From NCBI RefSeq assembly GCF_021917145.1, contig NC_061068.1, positions 11,815,210-11,879,209 on the forward strand: 64,000 nt of DNA, written 5' to 3'. Source of the DNA: Hypomesus transpacificus (Eukaryota; Chordata; Actinopteri; Osmeriformes; Osmeridae). Every line of letters starts with the position of its first letter. Position 1 is the stretch's first letter. This document shows positions 1 to 12,561 of the stretch, in pieces. Under the pieces are notes generated by a model, which did no database searches, had not been told where the DNA came from, and worked only from the letters and a program-made list of their open reading frames with translations. The translations under genes and the position numbers were made by a program.

Positions 1-294
1 GCTCACCCACCTCTGCATCGTCAAGGAGGAGGTGTTGGGGGTGCTCCGAGTCATTCTACTCCTTCTCTGAGAGAGAACAGTTGCTAGTTGCTACCGTACC
101 TCAGGCTAACATGATGTCTGTGCCAAATGTTTAAACATTTGAGCTCTCTCATATTAATACAGACGATGATTCTTAGCTCCTTCGGCAGAGACATGATGAG
201 AACGTCATTAAAACTACCCTGTGGCAACTACAAGACATTTCCTTCATCTTGCATCATCCCTTCTGTTCCTTGTGTCCTCCTGGAGCTTGTGCTT

Positions 295-296
<2 letters not shown>

Positions 297-327
<31 letters not shown>
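297..327. repeat. (CA)n microsatellite
   Basis: About 15 uninterrupted CA dinucleotides, directly visible. The histidine-threonine open frame that crosses it is an artefact of the repeat. Confidence 0.95.
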
Positions 328-328
<1 letters not shown>

Positions 329-346
329 CCACACACATATGGGGTA

Positions 347-435
347 TGGGGTCAGATCAGTGGCAGAGCATATGACTGTGTATGAAGAGGGTGGAGGTTC
401 GAATCCCTGCTTAGTGTAAAAGTGTCTGCTAAAAA
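347..435 (+). repeat. tRNA-derived SINE fragment
   Basis: A degenerate box A (around AGTGGCAGAGCATATGACTG, 359-378) and a clear box B (GGTTCGAATCCC, 395-406) are followed by a tail AAAAGTGTCTGCTAAAA. The same tail occurs in SINEs elsewhere in the window. The short, imperfect cloverleaf and the tail argue against a functional tRNA gene. Confidence 0.7.
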
Positions 436-1491
436 TAATACACGATCATTGATTCACAAACACTGACTGCAGCATCTTAACATTTCAGACACCCATCAGA
501 TCTCCCTCAGTGGTTCCCCTTCTATAAATTACTATATTGATTGATTTTCAACAACCACATCTCACTTGACATACGAACCATATATGATAAACTGTACATG
601 ATGAAAAGGCACTATTTTCGAGCTGGCCCCATGGATCCTCTCTTCAGTCCTCTGAGGACGGTAAGCACACAGCCTTCCACACAGTCATGACGGCTGTGCG
701 ACTGATTTCCATCTCTTACCGTCAGTCTCCTCTGCACACTTGAGCGTTCTTATGTGGTTGTATATGTCTGTACAGGTCTGAATACTTTGGTGGTGGAGGT
801 GGTGAGCCAGCCTGTCCGCCTGTCTGGGCGCTGTGTGTTGACTCAGCCAAGCTAGCGTTTGCCTTCAGGCCGTCTCAGAGCCTCTGTCGTGAACTGCATT
901 CCCTTTATCTGTCTCCTGTTTCAGATGTATGGAATGTGTAGCCTGTCATTCCTCCACCACAGGAGTGCACAGGAGTCTCGTTACAGGTGGACGTGTGTTG
1001 CCCGAGGCTCGTGTTGCGGCACAGTGCCCTCTGGTGTTGACCTGGCATCAAGAACCACATGGGCCAGGAGCAGAATTCCCCTTTCAGTAATTGTGTATAC
1101 TTAAGTCATAAGAAAATACAGACTTTATTATTAGCTCAAATAAAAACAAATCACAGTGTCAAGAAGTGATGGCAGTATTTTTTCAATGTATTTCAGTACG
1201 GTTACAGTGTCCCTCGGTGACGCGTCTCAACCTGCATTCTCAGCACATTTCAGCAGCTTTGGAAAGATTACTGTGCACACCAGAACAAGCCTGAGGAGTG
1301 AGTCCTTTGCTGTCTATTTAACTACTATTGACAGGTAGACCAGCTGTCTGTGTACATGCAATATTAATCTGATGATCCATCGCTCAGGGCTTAACGCTAC
1401 CCTCCTTCCCTCCCTTCCTCCATCCACCTCTCCTTACACAGTCAAGTCCCAACGCCCAGTTTAGGAGCAGGAGCCCAGAAAACAACAACCT

Positions 1492-1497
1492 TTTATT
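1492..1497 (-). terminator. Polyadenylation signal of the GPR160-like gene
   Basis: AATAAA on the minus strand, 87-92 bases downstream of the stop codon at 1584. A second AATAAA occurs near 1124. Confidence 0.6.
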
Positions 1498-1583
1498 GCA
1501 ACATGGCCTCAAAGAGTTCAGAATGTCTGCCGTTAACCACGGCCCTTCCCCTGGCCGTGGTTTCACCCTGACCAGGGTCAGGG

Positions 1584-3067
1584 CTACGAGGAGTGAGACA
1601 CCTCGGTCAGTGGGGTGTCCGTGCCGCGCAGTGCGCTCAGTAGAGGGCGTATACTCCACTCCAGCATGACCTCCACGCTGTAGACCAGCAGGATGTTAAC
1701 GCTGAGGCTGAGCGGCAGCACGCACAGAGAGAACACACACACCAGCCCTGTCATTAACCTAGCCCTGGGGGAGGGAAAGAACCCACCCTGCCCCCCATGC
1801 CGGCTAGCTGCTACGTGTAATGAGGAACCGTCTGTGTCCAGGTGTGTGCGTTCCTCCACAACGGGTGGGGGAGGCATGCCTGCGTTGCCAGCTTCCTGTC
1901 CCCCGTCTGAAGGCAAACACTCCAGGCGAAGGGAGATGGCAGAGTTTCCATGGTGACACTGAAACAGCTGCGCCGGGTTCCTGGCATAGAGGCTGGGAGT
2001 GCAGCACCTGCTCTGTGTTTTTCCTGAGTCAACAAAAAACTTGGCGGCTGACGGGAGTGTCAACAGCCCTGGGTCCACAGCCTTGGACGATGGAGGTTGG
2101 ACTGGTGTTTGGTCAAACGTCTGCATGTCAGCGCTGCAGCTCTCCTGTGGCGGGACTGTAGGCTGGTCGACCAGGGTAGTTTGCTTGACTCTCAGCATCA
2201 GGCCTTGGACCACCATGAAGACGATGAGGAGACCCAGGACCACCAGACCCCAGCAGGGCTCCCTAGGCCCAGACAGGGAGGTGAACAGGCTGGGGAGGCA
2301 TAGGGGGAGGGAGCCGGTAGTTTGGATGCAGACCTCAGCCAACAGCTCCTCTGACGTCTTGCTCCACAGGGACCCATGGAGGCCAGACAGAACCCACACC
2401 AGCAGACAGCAGAGAAAGTCAGGGAGGTATGTCAGGCATTGGTCCTGGTCCTGGTCTTTCACCACCTCCACTGCCACACAACCCAGACACGTAGCATCCT
2501 TCTGTCCTGAGATTTCACCCCCCTCTTCCTCCCCTTCCTCCCCCTCCAGCCCCAAACCACTAAACCGTTTGGGAAAGTACAACCTCATCACCATCTCCAC
2601 AGCAACCAGAGTCATGGTGAACCCCAGCACCGCTCCGTAGGTGTGGCTGAGGAAGAGCAGAAAGCGCAGGGCGATGACATCAGCAGACACGACCAGTGGA
2701 GGAAGCCAGGGCTCGGAAATCCAGAGGACGACCAGGAAGACTAGGAGAGAAGGAAACAAACAATCAAGTAAACCATAACAAGGAAGAAGAGATGAGGTGA
2801 GTGAGTGGGTGGGATGAGTGAGTGACTTGGTGAGTGAATGAGTGAATCATGGCGGTTGGCACTACTGACGTAAAGAACAGAAAACACCAAGAGTGATGTG
2901 AAACGTTTCGGGGACCTACTGGTGACAGCAATGTCGGTGAAGATGAGCAGACAACAACAGCAGAAGCTCATAGGACTGCGACAGGCTGAGACCGCGGGGA
3001 GGCAGAGTAGACTGCAGACCAGTTTACACACACACAGAAGAGTGGCTCCCTCCAGTACGCCGTCCAT
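1584..3067 (-). CDS. GPR160-like orphan receptor, 434 aa, two coding exons
   Basis: Coding exons are 3067-2920 and 2740-1584. The splice joins Thr49 to Ile50 in phase 1. The start follows a good acceptor (TCTGTCCCAG then CCATGG), implying an untranslated upstream exon. Hydrophobic segments lie near residues 7-28, 32-57, 71-101, 154-174, 212-232 and 378-405. The TM3 stretch SHTYGAVLGFTMTLVAVEM (81-99) aligns with the SFTYG segment of human GPR160, and TM1 and TM2 also resemble it. An acidic insert follows TM3, and a long Ser/Pro-rich loop (about 233-377) separates TM5 from TM6. Only about 29 residues follow TM6, so no seventh helix is evident. An AATAAA lies about 90 bases after the stop, so this looks like the true last exon. 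GPR160 is an orphan class A-like receptor. Assignment rests on remembered family sequence and could be wrong; a divergent multi-pass protein is the alternative. Confidence 0.6.
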
Positions 3068-4369
3068 GGCTGGGACAGAACACAGCAGACACAAGGAGGA
3101 AACAACAGCATTTTACAAAACTCTTTGTCATTCCACTTCTCTTTTCTCTCCTTTGCGTCGACCGCCTCAGGGAGAATCAGAAATTGAACATTCCAACAGC
3201 TCGACCTGCTAAACAAGATCAACTAAGCGCATGCATCTTCATGTATCTTTATGTATCATTTGAAAATGTATTGGATCAAAATGTTGTCATCACAACAGTG
3301 TCAAGCATGGTCTATCTTGCTGGTCATGTTTGGTCACTGGAATTTCAATAAACACAGACTTGGGGTTAAAGTCTGTAGACTTGGACGCTGAAAATTAGTC
3401 AGATTCAAAAGACCTAGTCGTATCATGTCATATTTGTATAATTGTATAACAGCAGCCATGGAATGAATCAGTAGCAGAGTTCAAGCTTACACTGAACACA
3501 CCTTCCTAAACCAAGTTGTGTAGCAAACCTACAGTTCAGCCTCAACGACATTATGCAAAGCCCAACTCATAACACTCTGGCTGTGACAATACCCCAGACA
3601 GCCTAATTGCACAGCCGAGAACAGAGACAGCTAAAGACATGACCAGGGAAACGTAAAGAAGTTTAAAATGGAGGAAATTGCAGATTGAGGAGTTGGTGGT
3701 CAATATCTTACCTGTGCAAGCAGGAGCTTCTAGGACTATGTGAGCTTAACTGGTTTCTTGCCTCTCTCTCTCTCTCTCTTTATCTCTCTCTCTCTCTCTC
3801 TCTCTTTATCTCTCTCTCTCTGTCTCTCTCTCCCCACCTCCGTTACCCCTCCCCCTGGACCTGTTTGGTCTCTTCCACTAGATTCTCACCTGTGACGGGG
3901 AGGGACTGAGCACGTGCGTTTAGAGGGTGTGTCATTGTTTGCATAGATCACAGAAAAGAAAAACCAGTTGAACAGCTTCCAAGCAGGGTATCATGGGAGG
4001 GGGGGCTGCCATCTCCTGCTGAGCTGTGTACAAGACAGATTAGTTGAGCAGGCCTCTGATAAGTTTGATGAGGGAGCTATGGTAGCTTCATGAATAGCCT
4101 ACACCTAAATGTCATATCTTTTGGAATTAATATTTGTACAAGTCTTTAAAGTTCATTTGCATGGTGTTTTCGTCATCCTGTCGTTTTTTATTTATAGAGA
4201 TGCAAGTTAAAACAAATATATGGCAACAAACTAATTTAATATATACACTGTAACTTGATATTTGTTTTTATTTTAATATTTTCCTAAATCTGCATGTCTC
4301 AGTGAAAAGTCAATGATGTAGAAATTGCTGTTTCCCTGCAACACCCAGAAGTGAACAGTAGGCGACCCG
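3068..4369. other. Divergent intergenic region between GPR160-like gene and znf362
   Basis: The two genes run apart from here, so both promoters should lie in this stretch. It holds a (CT)n tract at 3761-3832 and otherwise AT-rich unique sequence. I could not place a TATA box or transcription start with confidence. An untranslated first exon of the GPR160-like gene is expected here but is not recognisable. Confidence 0.4.
3761..3832. repeat. (CT)n microsatellite
   Basis: Interrupted CT repeat, directly visible, in the divergent intergenic region. Confidence 0.9.
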
Positions 4370-4455
4370 GAAGACCTGAACTCCGTCTGAAAGCGAGAAG
4401 AAAGAACATTCTAACCATTTATAAAATACATCCAAATATTCCAGCGAGGTGACAG
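4370..4455 (+). other. znf362: Putative untranslated first exon of znf362
   Basis: Sequence ending GAGGTGACAG is followed by a strong donor GTATGT at 4456. It lies upstream of the first coding exon (acceptor at 7268) with no other gene between. The 5' boundary is a guess. The 2.8-kb intron that follows contains no other feature I recognise beyond a purine-rich stretch near 6350-6470. Confidence 0.4.
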
Positions 4456-7269
4456 GTATGTTGGCTTTGTAATTATAGCCTAACGCTATGAGCTATATGA
4501 GAAAATGTTCTGCTGTCCTAATGCTTTTTTCGGAAATAGGTATTCCTACCATTCGAGACGCGAAAAAGTTCAAATAAAAGAAATGTGCTACAATTGCTAA
4601 TCCAGCATTGCAAAGGTTGCGTTAACATCATTCCATTGCACGTAGCACGAAATGCCAAGGAATACAATTGTTGACTAGGATAGTGAATGCACACAGCTGC
4701 TTGGACGCGATGCATTTTCAAAGCATGATGATTGTTGTAGGAAGTGTCTAGTTTTTTTTTTCTTCTCCCCGAGCCGGGCTATTCAAACCTGCAAATCAAA
4801 GTAAACAATCATTCGTACACTTAGCGCAAACAAACGGATCACACATTTGCAGGCCACGCACTTGGTTTAATTCAGTAGGCGAATTATGAGTGTAATGTGG
4901 GATTCGCAGAATATGGCGTCCTGTCCTTATAAAAATAAGACAGGCTGCCATTTTTGTTTTTCTTTTGTCTGAAATTTTTTAATAAAACTGTCTGAGAATG
5001 TGGGAGAGGCTACAGGAGTGAGGCTTCGAGGGGGATGGCGCAGTTTCTGAAACCCATTCCCCATAATAATTTTGTTGTTAACGTTTTGCAACTGTAATGT
5101 TATTTTTAATAAATGTAGCTAGGGAAAGTTATCCAGCCCAACTTTTGTAGTGTTAGTTTCTTTCTCTTGGTTGTCTATTCTGTCAAAACGATATATTTAG
5201 TCATTGATTAGCAAATTACAAATTAGTAAATTACTAGAAACATTTCAACAAAAGTTTGGCTATAGAATATTCATGTCCACCATCTTTTTAGCAGTGTACA
5301 TTTGACTTAACATTTAACCAACATATCAAAATTGTAATAAATATATATTTTTTACATTACACCCCATGGTGATGCAAAGAAAATTAGACGGATCACTTTT
5401 GATTGGAGATAGTATAATCTCATATAGGAATATTAATATTACAGTGAAAGGCTTTCATCAAAGAGCAACAAGCCATCACTGTAAAGTTTTCATTGAATTC
5501 CTTTTAGACCAGTTGAAAGATGTAGGATTTTACCTGTACAGATATTGTTTCGCCTGACATCTAATTTGATAGAAATACCATATTGTATCATGAGAATGGA
5601 GCCTTTATGTTATTTTAAGTGGTCCAGTAGGTCACAGTGAAAGTCACTAACATTTGTCTTATGTCCTAACCTAAATGTTGTGCGTTACAGCAGCATGAGC
5701 AGTAGATGATACTTGTTCTAAAACAGCATCAAATCTGCTTTTACCTCGATCTTAAGACTTGCTGTATTGATGCATTACTTTGATGCGTTAAAAAAGGTTT
5801 GGCTGTTGACAGATTGAAACATCAGATCTCACAAAGATGTCATTTTGTGGTGAGATAGGCTGTCTGGCCACTTTGTTGGATCCCAGGAGAGAGCCTACAG
5901 GAAGTGAAATGGACACCCATTGGCATCATTAGGGAATATTTTGGGGGGTTTAGGTTCATACGGCTGGACCTATCCTTTTTGTTTCTTTTGGCTCCGGACT
6001 ATGGACTGTGCTATGCTGCTGCTAAGTCAAACAGACTTCAGGACAGAGAGTTGTGCCAAAGCACGCAACACAAAATGTCGTATAAAGGAATTTATAAGCT
6101 CTGAAGAGAGAAGCTATGGAAAGAAAGACCTCAATGTTAAAAGAACAAGCACACACGAGTCTCCAACAGTCACTTGTTTTGGCTTGATGGTGTTCCTGAT
6201 GGATTGCCATGATCCTTTGGTGGCATTATTCGACATCCCTGTGTCGATACGAAGGTGCAAATAGGCATTGCACCTTCAGATAAAGGGTAGGTCGAGAATC
6301 TGGAGTGTATCTGTCAGAAGACAACCTTTGTCCTCCGCCTGTACTGTGTGGAAGAAGGAAAGAAGGAATTGGAGGATTAGAAGGAGGATAAGGAAGGGGA
6401 GGAGGAGGAAAAAGGAATGGGGAAGGCGATGAGAAGAGGAGGAGGAGAGGGAGGGTGGGAGGGATCATGGAAAGCAGGGGTTTGCCTGATATGCTAGCCA
6501 CCAACTGGCAGAATTCTTTAACCATTTCTGTTATATCTGATATCAGAGTTTTTTTTTTTTTTAACAAGATGTGGCTTCCATGTGAAAGTGATGGTGCTGG
6601 CTATGTGTGTAGATCCTGTGTAGAAGCCGATAGGGAGGCAGGATGGACGCTGCCTCGTGAGTATCTCCATCCCAGAGAGAAGCACAGGATCACACTTTTG
6701 GTTTTCTTTGAAGAATTTCCTGCTGACTTGATTCCATAGCTCCTTTTCAAAAAGGACATCTTTTGTAGCTGGCTTTGGGTGGCTGTTGCTGCTGCTGTGA
6801 CTCAGACAAACATGGGGATGGAGAAGTGCCACTGTCAAACGGTGTCAAACTCCTATCAGAGCTAAAGGAAGAATCCAACGCAGAAAAGTGAAAAGTATCT
6901 ACAGACCATTACACTGAAATTCTCTACATTCTCTTACTTTCTTTTGAGTAGTTCCCAATTGTTTCAGATGGCCTACTTACTTAAGATATTGGGCATGCTG
7001 CAACACTTGAGGTTGATAAATGTGTGTGTACTTGTGATAGTTACTTGTTATCATTTCTTCACTCAAAGCCCTCACTGTTTTTGTGAACTTAATTAATTTG
7101 TAAAATTACCAAAATTCCAGCTAAATTCTAGCTATGTGAAACCCCTTTTTTAGCCTAGTAGTTAATAAGCAACTCGGTTGTTTTGTTAGTTCAAAGCTCT
7201 GCCGTGAACGGTATGCAGCGTTAACCCCATTGAAAATGTTGCTTCATGTTGTTGTTTTTCCACTTCAGG

Positions 7270-10200
7270 ATGGCAGAGCCTCGTTTTAACAACCCCTACT
7301 TCTGGCCTCCGCCTCCAAGCATGCCTGGTCAGGTGAGAACATCTCCTTGGCTCTCTCGCTTTCACAATAATGTTGAGGAAATGTTTCCTGTTGGATGATT
7401 GAAACAGGATTTACTTTACGCCCATTTGTTGTGCAATGCATGCAACGCCGGATTATTTCTATAGAACATACTTTACAAAGGTTCCTAAGAACATTATGGT
7501 TCACGTGGGCTCCACTCCTGGTGCGGGGCACTTGCCCTCTCAGGCTTCGAGAGGGAACCAAATCACAGATTAACAGCACCACCCTGACCGTAACCCCCAA
7601 ATCCTCCCTGATATTAACTGGTGAATATTCTCTTGCTGCGGTATGTTGCTTATCCTGGCTGTCAGCTGGATAACCTAGTCTTGATCAATAAAATCAAGGA
7701 ACAGCTGATGGCAGAGAAGATACGTCCTCCACACCTGCCCTCCACCACAGTCCCTTCCCAGCAGCCCTTGCTGGTCCCGGCCACCCAGACAGAAGGCGGG
7801 CAGCACGGTATGCCCGGTCCCAAGGTCCAGCAGATGGGCGGGGGACTCCACAGTCACAGCCCGTCTCAGCCAGACATCGCCCTTCACGCACGGCCAGCCT
7901 CCAGCACAGTGGCAGGTAGCTACCCTGGTCCCTCCCTGTTCGTTCAGTCGTCAGGTAGCTACCCTGGTCCCTCACTGGTCTCTTACCCATCAGGTAGCTA
8001 TGCTCTCACTGCGTCTACACTTGGCCTAACCCCCACCCCCTCCCCCCCCCCCCCCGCCCCCTCCCTCCATGCACCCTCCACCCACCTGCCGCCAGTGTCG
8101 ACACCCCTCGGGTCTGAGTCCTCCAAGCTGTCCCCTCCCTTGCGGCCCTACCTGGCAGTTCAGACAGGACACCAGGGCTCATGGGAGAGGGTAGCTTAGT
8201 GGAATGGGGCAGACCCTTAGTTAGTGATGTGCATGAAACTCACCCTCCCTGCATCACTGGAGAGGGATCACTGTGTATTGTAGTAAAGATCCCCCATACT
8301 ATGACTGTCCTGTCTTAGGGGGGGGAAAAAACTATGAATTGGCTTGTGATATATTGGCAAGCTTCTCCACTTACTATGGCGATTTATTTCATACATGGAA
8401 ATGATGTTCTCTGTGGTTGTTTGATATTATCATTGTCCAATTATCAGTCCACAGCCCCTCTCCAGTTAAACCTGTGGTGAAAAGTAAACAAATGTAAATA
8501 TTTTCTTTTTGGGTGAAACTGTGAATTTTCTGCACATCTCTAACAGGGCGTATCCTTGGTGATGTAAACTTGAATCTGGATGATAAGACAGCTATAAAGG
8601 CTAGAGGACTGTGGGAGGACTGGCATTTGCGTCAAATCATAGACCAGCCCTCTCGAACAAACCACCTCTCAGGTAAACACACAATTTAATGACACCACTC
8701 AGTGGTCACCTCGGGAAAGAGCTCTCCTACGAAATCTTCCTGGAAGAATTCTCCCACACTGGCCCCCACAGCATGGATGAATACCCTGTACTTTAGAGCA
8801 TCTATCTAAACCATGTCGCTTGTTTCAGGTTATCTTATATAGCCAGTCAGATCGTTTTGCCATGACGGTCTTGAGACTATACACATACAGTAGTGTTTGT
8901 GACAATACTACTTTAGACTCAGTAGCCAAACGACCATATATTTGAGGAAGTACTTACCACACCTCTCCTGGTCTGATCTAATCAGGTTTGACCCTCTCCT
9001 CTCGGACAGCCAATCACAACACATCAGAAGCAATCACACAGACCACACCCACCTCCAGCAGCCATAGCAGGCTAGGGGTTGCCCCCAGCCTCATCGCGGG
9101 ATTGGCCGGCGGGCACGGGATGGAGCCCATCAAAAGCAACGGAGGCCTGGCTGGACTTTTAGGACCCCAACCCAAAGTGGAGCGAGGGCGTAAGAAGATC
9201 AAGGCTGAGAACGGGGCTGGTCCTCTCCTGGTGGTGCCCTACCCCCTCCTGGCCCCTGGGAACGACCAGCCCTGCCTCACCATCACTGCCAAAGAGGGCA
9301 AAACGTACAGGCAAGAGCTTCATGCTTTCATCTGACATGGTTCCTCCTCCCTCTCCTTAGGGAACGGCACATTTCCGTTTCAGTCCAGTTTATTAACCAT
9401 GTGTTGTTTATTTGCCGTTGTGTATTTGTCAGTGGGGACAAGTATGATGACAGCTACATGTATTGTGTGTCTGTGTGTTCATGCAGGTGTAAAGTGTGCC
9501 CGCTGACCTTCTTCTCCAAGTCCGACATGCAGATCCACTCCAAGTCGCACACGGAGGCCAAGGCCCACAAGTGTCCCCACTGCTCCAAGTCCTTTGCCAA
9601 CGCCTCCTACCTGGCCCAGCACCTGCGCATCCACCTGGGAGTCAAGCCCTACCACTGCTCCTACTGTGAGAAGTGCTTCCGCCAGCTGTCCCACCTCCAG
9701 CAGCACACCAGGTCAGACCCTCCCTCCCTCTCTCCCCGTGCTGCCCAAACACTGCTCTGTCCAACGCTCTCTGACTCACCTTCCTACACACACGTGAGAA
9801 GGCTGTGTGGGCTGGTTGTCTCCCTATGTTTGTGTATTCTTTTTGCAGATGATTTTAATCCAAAACAATGTACAGAAAATGTATATAGTAAGTGCAGCAG
9901 ATAATCAAGGCTGGTTCTAACGGCATTACACGCTAAATGGAGCATGTTTTAATGGTTGGTGACAACGATATGTTCTCATTTGACCAGGAAGTATGTAGAA
10001 ATGTATTTATACACATCTCTGTTTTGGCTAGCTAGCGTCGATCGTGTTACTGAATAGGCCTATTGGATGATGCTCTGGCTCAAGCTTATTTTCATTGGGC
10101 CTCCCACAGAATTCACACAGGTGACCGGCCTTATAAATGTGCCCATCCAGGATGTGAAAAGGCTTTTACTCAACTCTCCAACCTGCAGGTGAGACCTACA

Positions 10201-10948
10201 GACAGATCTTTCTCGTGTTTTTCTACAGTCCGACCAAATTCACTTGCTATTTAGTCAGTGTGGAATATAGACTGAAATTCAGAACTAAAACAATTAAACG
10301 GAAAATATTTCGATAAACGGTGTTTGTTAAATAACTGCTTTACTGTTCGATTGATTCTTCTCTGTCATCTTCAGTCCCACCAGAGACAGCATAACAAAGA
10401 CAAGCCCTTCAAGTGTTCCAACTGCTACCGTGCCTACTCGGACTCGGCCTCGCTGCAGATCCACCTGTCAGCCCACGCCATCAAGAACGCCAAAGCCTAC
10501 TGCTGCAGCATGTGTGGCAGGGCCTACACCTCAGTGAGTAGCATCCAGCCAGGCGGCCCAACCCATGACACAGCGCTATCTCAGTACGACCATGAATGGC
10601 AGTTCATGTGTGCCAGTCATCATTTCAAATCTATGGCTGACACATACATTGACATGTATTTTAGTAGATCGTTTTTAGCCAAAGTTACATATAAATAGTG
10701 CACAAACTGCAGTATAGTAGGTGCTGCTGACCACACGCTCTCAGTCCCGCTGTCGACGGCTGTCAGTCCTGATGTGTGTAGTATGAACTTTGTGACAGGC
10801 CTTGATGTGAACTGTTGTGTGTCGCCTCCAGGAGACGTACCTCATGAAGCACATGTCTAAACACACGGTAGTGGAACACCTGGTGTCCCACCACTCTCCT
10901 CAGAGGACAGAGTCTCCCAGCATCCCTATACGGATCTCCCTCATCTGA
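7270..10948 (+). CDS. znf362: Zinc finger protein 362 (ZNF362), 447 aa
   Basis: Nuclear C2H2 zinc-finger protein of the ZNF362/ZNF384/rotund family, presumed sequence-specific DNA-binding regulator. Coding exons: 7270-7332, 7666-7915, 8547-8672, 8986-9310, 9487-9711, 10110-10188, 10375-10533, 10832-10948. The product starts MAEPRFNNPYFWPPPP and continues LDNLVLINKIKEQLMAEKIR, matching human ZNF362, as does the end HTVVEHLVSHHSPQRTESP followed by IPIRISLI. Six fingers run from Cys256 to about residue 425; the fourth has a CxxxxC spacing. The 126-base exon 8547-8672 has phase 1 at both ends, so it can be skipped in frame. The intron after 9310 begins GC instead of GT. The main uncertainty is which of several donors ends the second coding exon. 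The shorter human protein (about 420 aa from memory) may lack the cassette. Confidence 0.95.
7916..7993 (+). repeat. 39-bp tandem repeat carrying repeated splice donors
   Basis: Two adjacent 39-base units start GTAGCTACCCTGGTCCCTC at 7916 and 7955, and a partial third starts at 7994. Each unit start is preceded by CAG, so CAG|GTAGCT recurs after 7915, 7954 and 7993, always in phase 1 of the znf362 frame. If retained, each unit would add 13 residues. Confidence 0.85.
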
Positions 10949-12561
10949 CAACTTCCTGTCGGACTGGACGGCCCGCCTCCACCCCGTCACCCAGCAACCC
11001 CTCCCACTGGTCCATCAAGCCAGATTCCTCTGTGATGTCAGCCGACTTTCACCCCAGTGCGACCAATCCCAGATGACGGTTGTTGTCGTTTTGTTTTCCC
11101 CTTGACAGGGTCTAAAATGTGCGCAAATATTTGTACCTCATTATAAGGTAGCCTCTTCTTTTTATATATTGTTCTCTCCTTCTTTATCATTGTAGATGTT
11201 GAATGGTATTAATGGGGAATGTTTGGGGCATCCAAAGATGAATTAACAGCACTTTCAGGCCTTGAGTACTGGCCCAAAAAAGATTTTAGTCTAATAAGAC
11301 AAAAAAAAGTATTGTTCCTGGCAGCTAAAATGTCAACCCTTCTTGTTATAGAGTACTACTCTCACTTGCTCTTCATATTGTCTATTCTGTTTTCCTCTAT
11401 CCTCTGTGGAAACTTGCATTGGAATGTATATCTTCCTTTAGGCAGGCCAACTGACCAATGACCATAACAATGTGAGTTGGATTTATCGTTTATGTGCCCC
11501 AGTCAATGTTTGCGTTAGTTTGAAGATGTTTTCACTTAAGCTTTCCTACACTTTAGTCTGCAATGCACACACATTTCTCTCAACTGTAGGGTAAATGTTT
11601 TATTGCTTTTAAATTTGTATTATACACTCAAAAAAAACGAATATTTGCTGAAGGCAATCCTCAACCAAAATGTAATTGGAATTTTAAAATATTTGGACTT
11701 AAAATATGCACTGCCATGTAGCGAGATTTTGAATGAGTATTTCTTAATGCTATACAATATGTGCACACTGTTCAAACTCAAACCAGTTGTTCTATTGGAC
11801 ATGTGTTCTGTTGTATGTGTGTGTGAACCCTCTGTCCTGTAAGCTAGGCTTGTGAGTATGTTTTGGTCAGGTGTGCATGTTGGTCTTCTTACCACGGTAA
11901 AGTACTTTTTTCCATATTGGAGGACATCTCCCAGAAAAGTCAAGGATACTTCTCATGTCTGCAAGAATGTAACCCTCAATAGACCCGTCCTTGAATAGTA
12001 TACTTTACAGTTGAAACCAGGGCATCATGGGAAAGATGTTCATAGTTCTTAGTTGGATCTCTGGAGTCTATAGGCTGTTGCACATGTCCATTCCTCTTTT
12101 TCCTCTAGTGTTTGAGGAGAAGATCTAACCTCATATTTCTCAAGCTTCTACTGCAGTTGACTGGAGAGGTGAGGAGATGGGACGCTAGACTTCTGAGATT
12201 CAACCTCAGTGTTTCTAAACCGTCCCACCAAGAGGGCTGAGTGGATGGCAGTAGCCAGCCTCAGAAGGGTGCTCGTCGGTTTAGATCTGTTCAACTGTGC
12301 CAAGCGTTTGTCATCTCCAAGACTGATGCTGGGGTATACACTTGACATGTATTCTTGATGGGTGTTCGTTAAGTGTATAGATATATTTATGTACAAAAGC
12401 CCTATTTCTTGTCTTCTCATGTATAAATATTAATTTGCTATTTTTTATACAGTTAAGCCTTAACTTTATAACTATGTTAATCATCACATCTTGTTTGTTT
12501 TCCTGTTTTTCACTACTCAGTACTTTTATGCATTTTTTCTCATAGCATGAAATATACTGTA

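Larger units (their letters stand above)
1..1491. other. Intergenic left flank
   Basis: I see no gene I can support here. It holds a CA microsatellite, a tRNA-derived SINE remnant and otherwise unique sequence. Short open frames lack recognisable protein content. Minus-strand AATAAA motifs at about 1124 and 1492 mark the 3' side of the neighbouring receptor-like gene. Confidence 0.6.

Noticed and set aside
1-60. Possible exon edge of another gene at the left end of the window (minus-strand donor after GATGCAGAG)
   Set aside because: The open stretch is under 60 bases and matches no protein I recognise.
1999-2640. 213-residue plus-strand frame
   Set aside because: Antisense to the GPR160-like coding exon; no hydrophobic or domain pattern, and composition mirrors the opposite strand.
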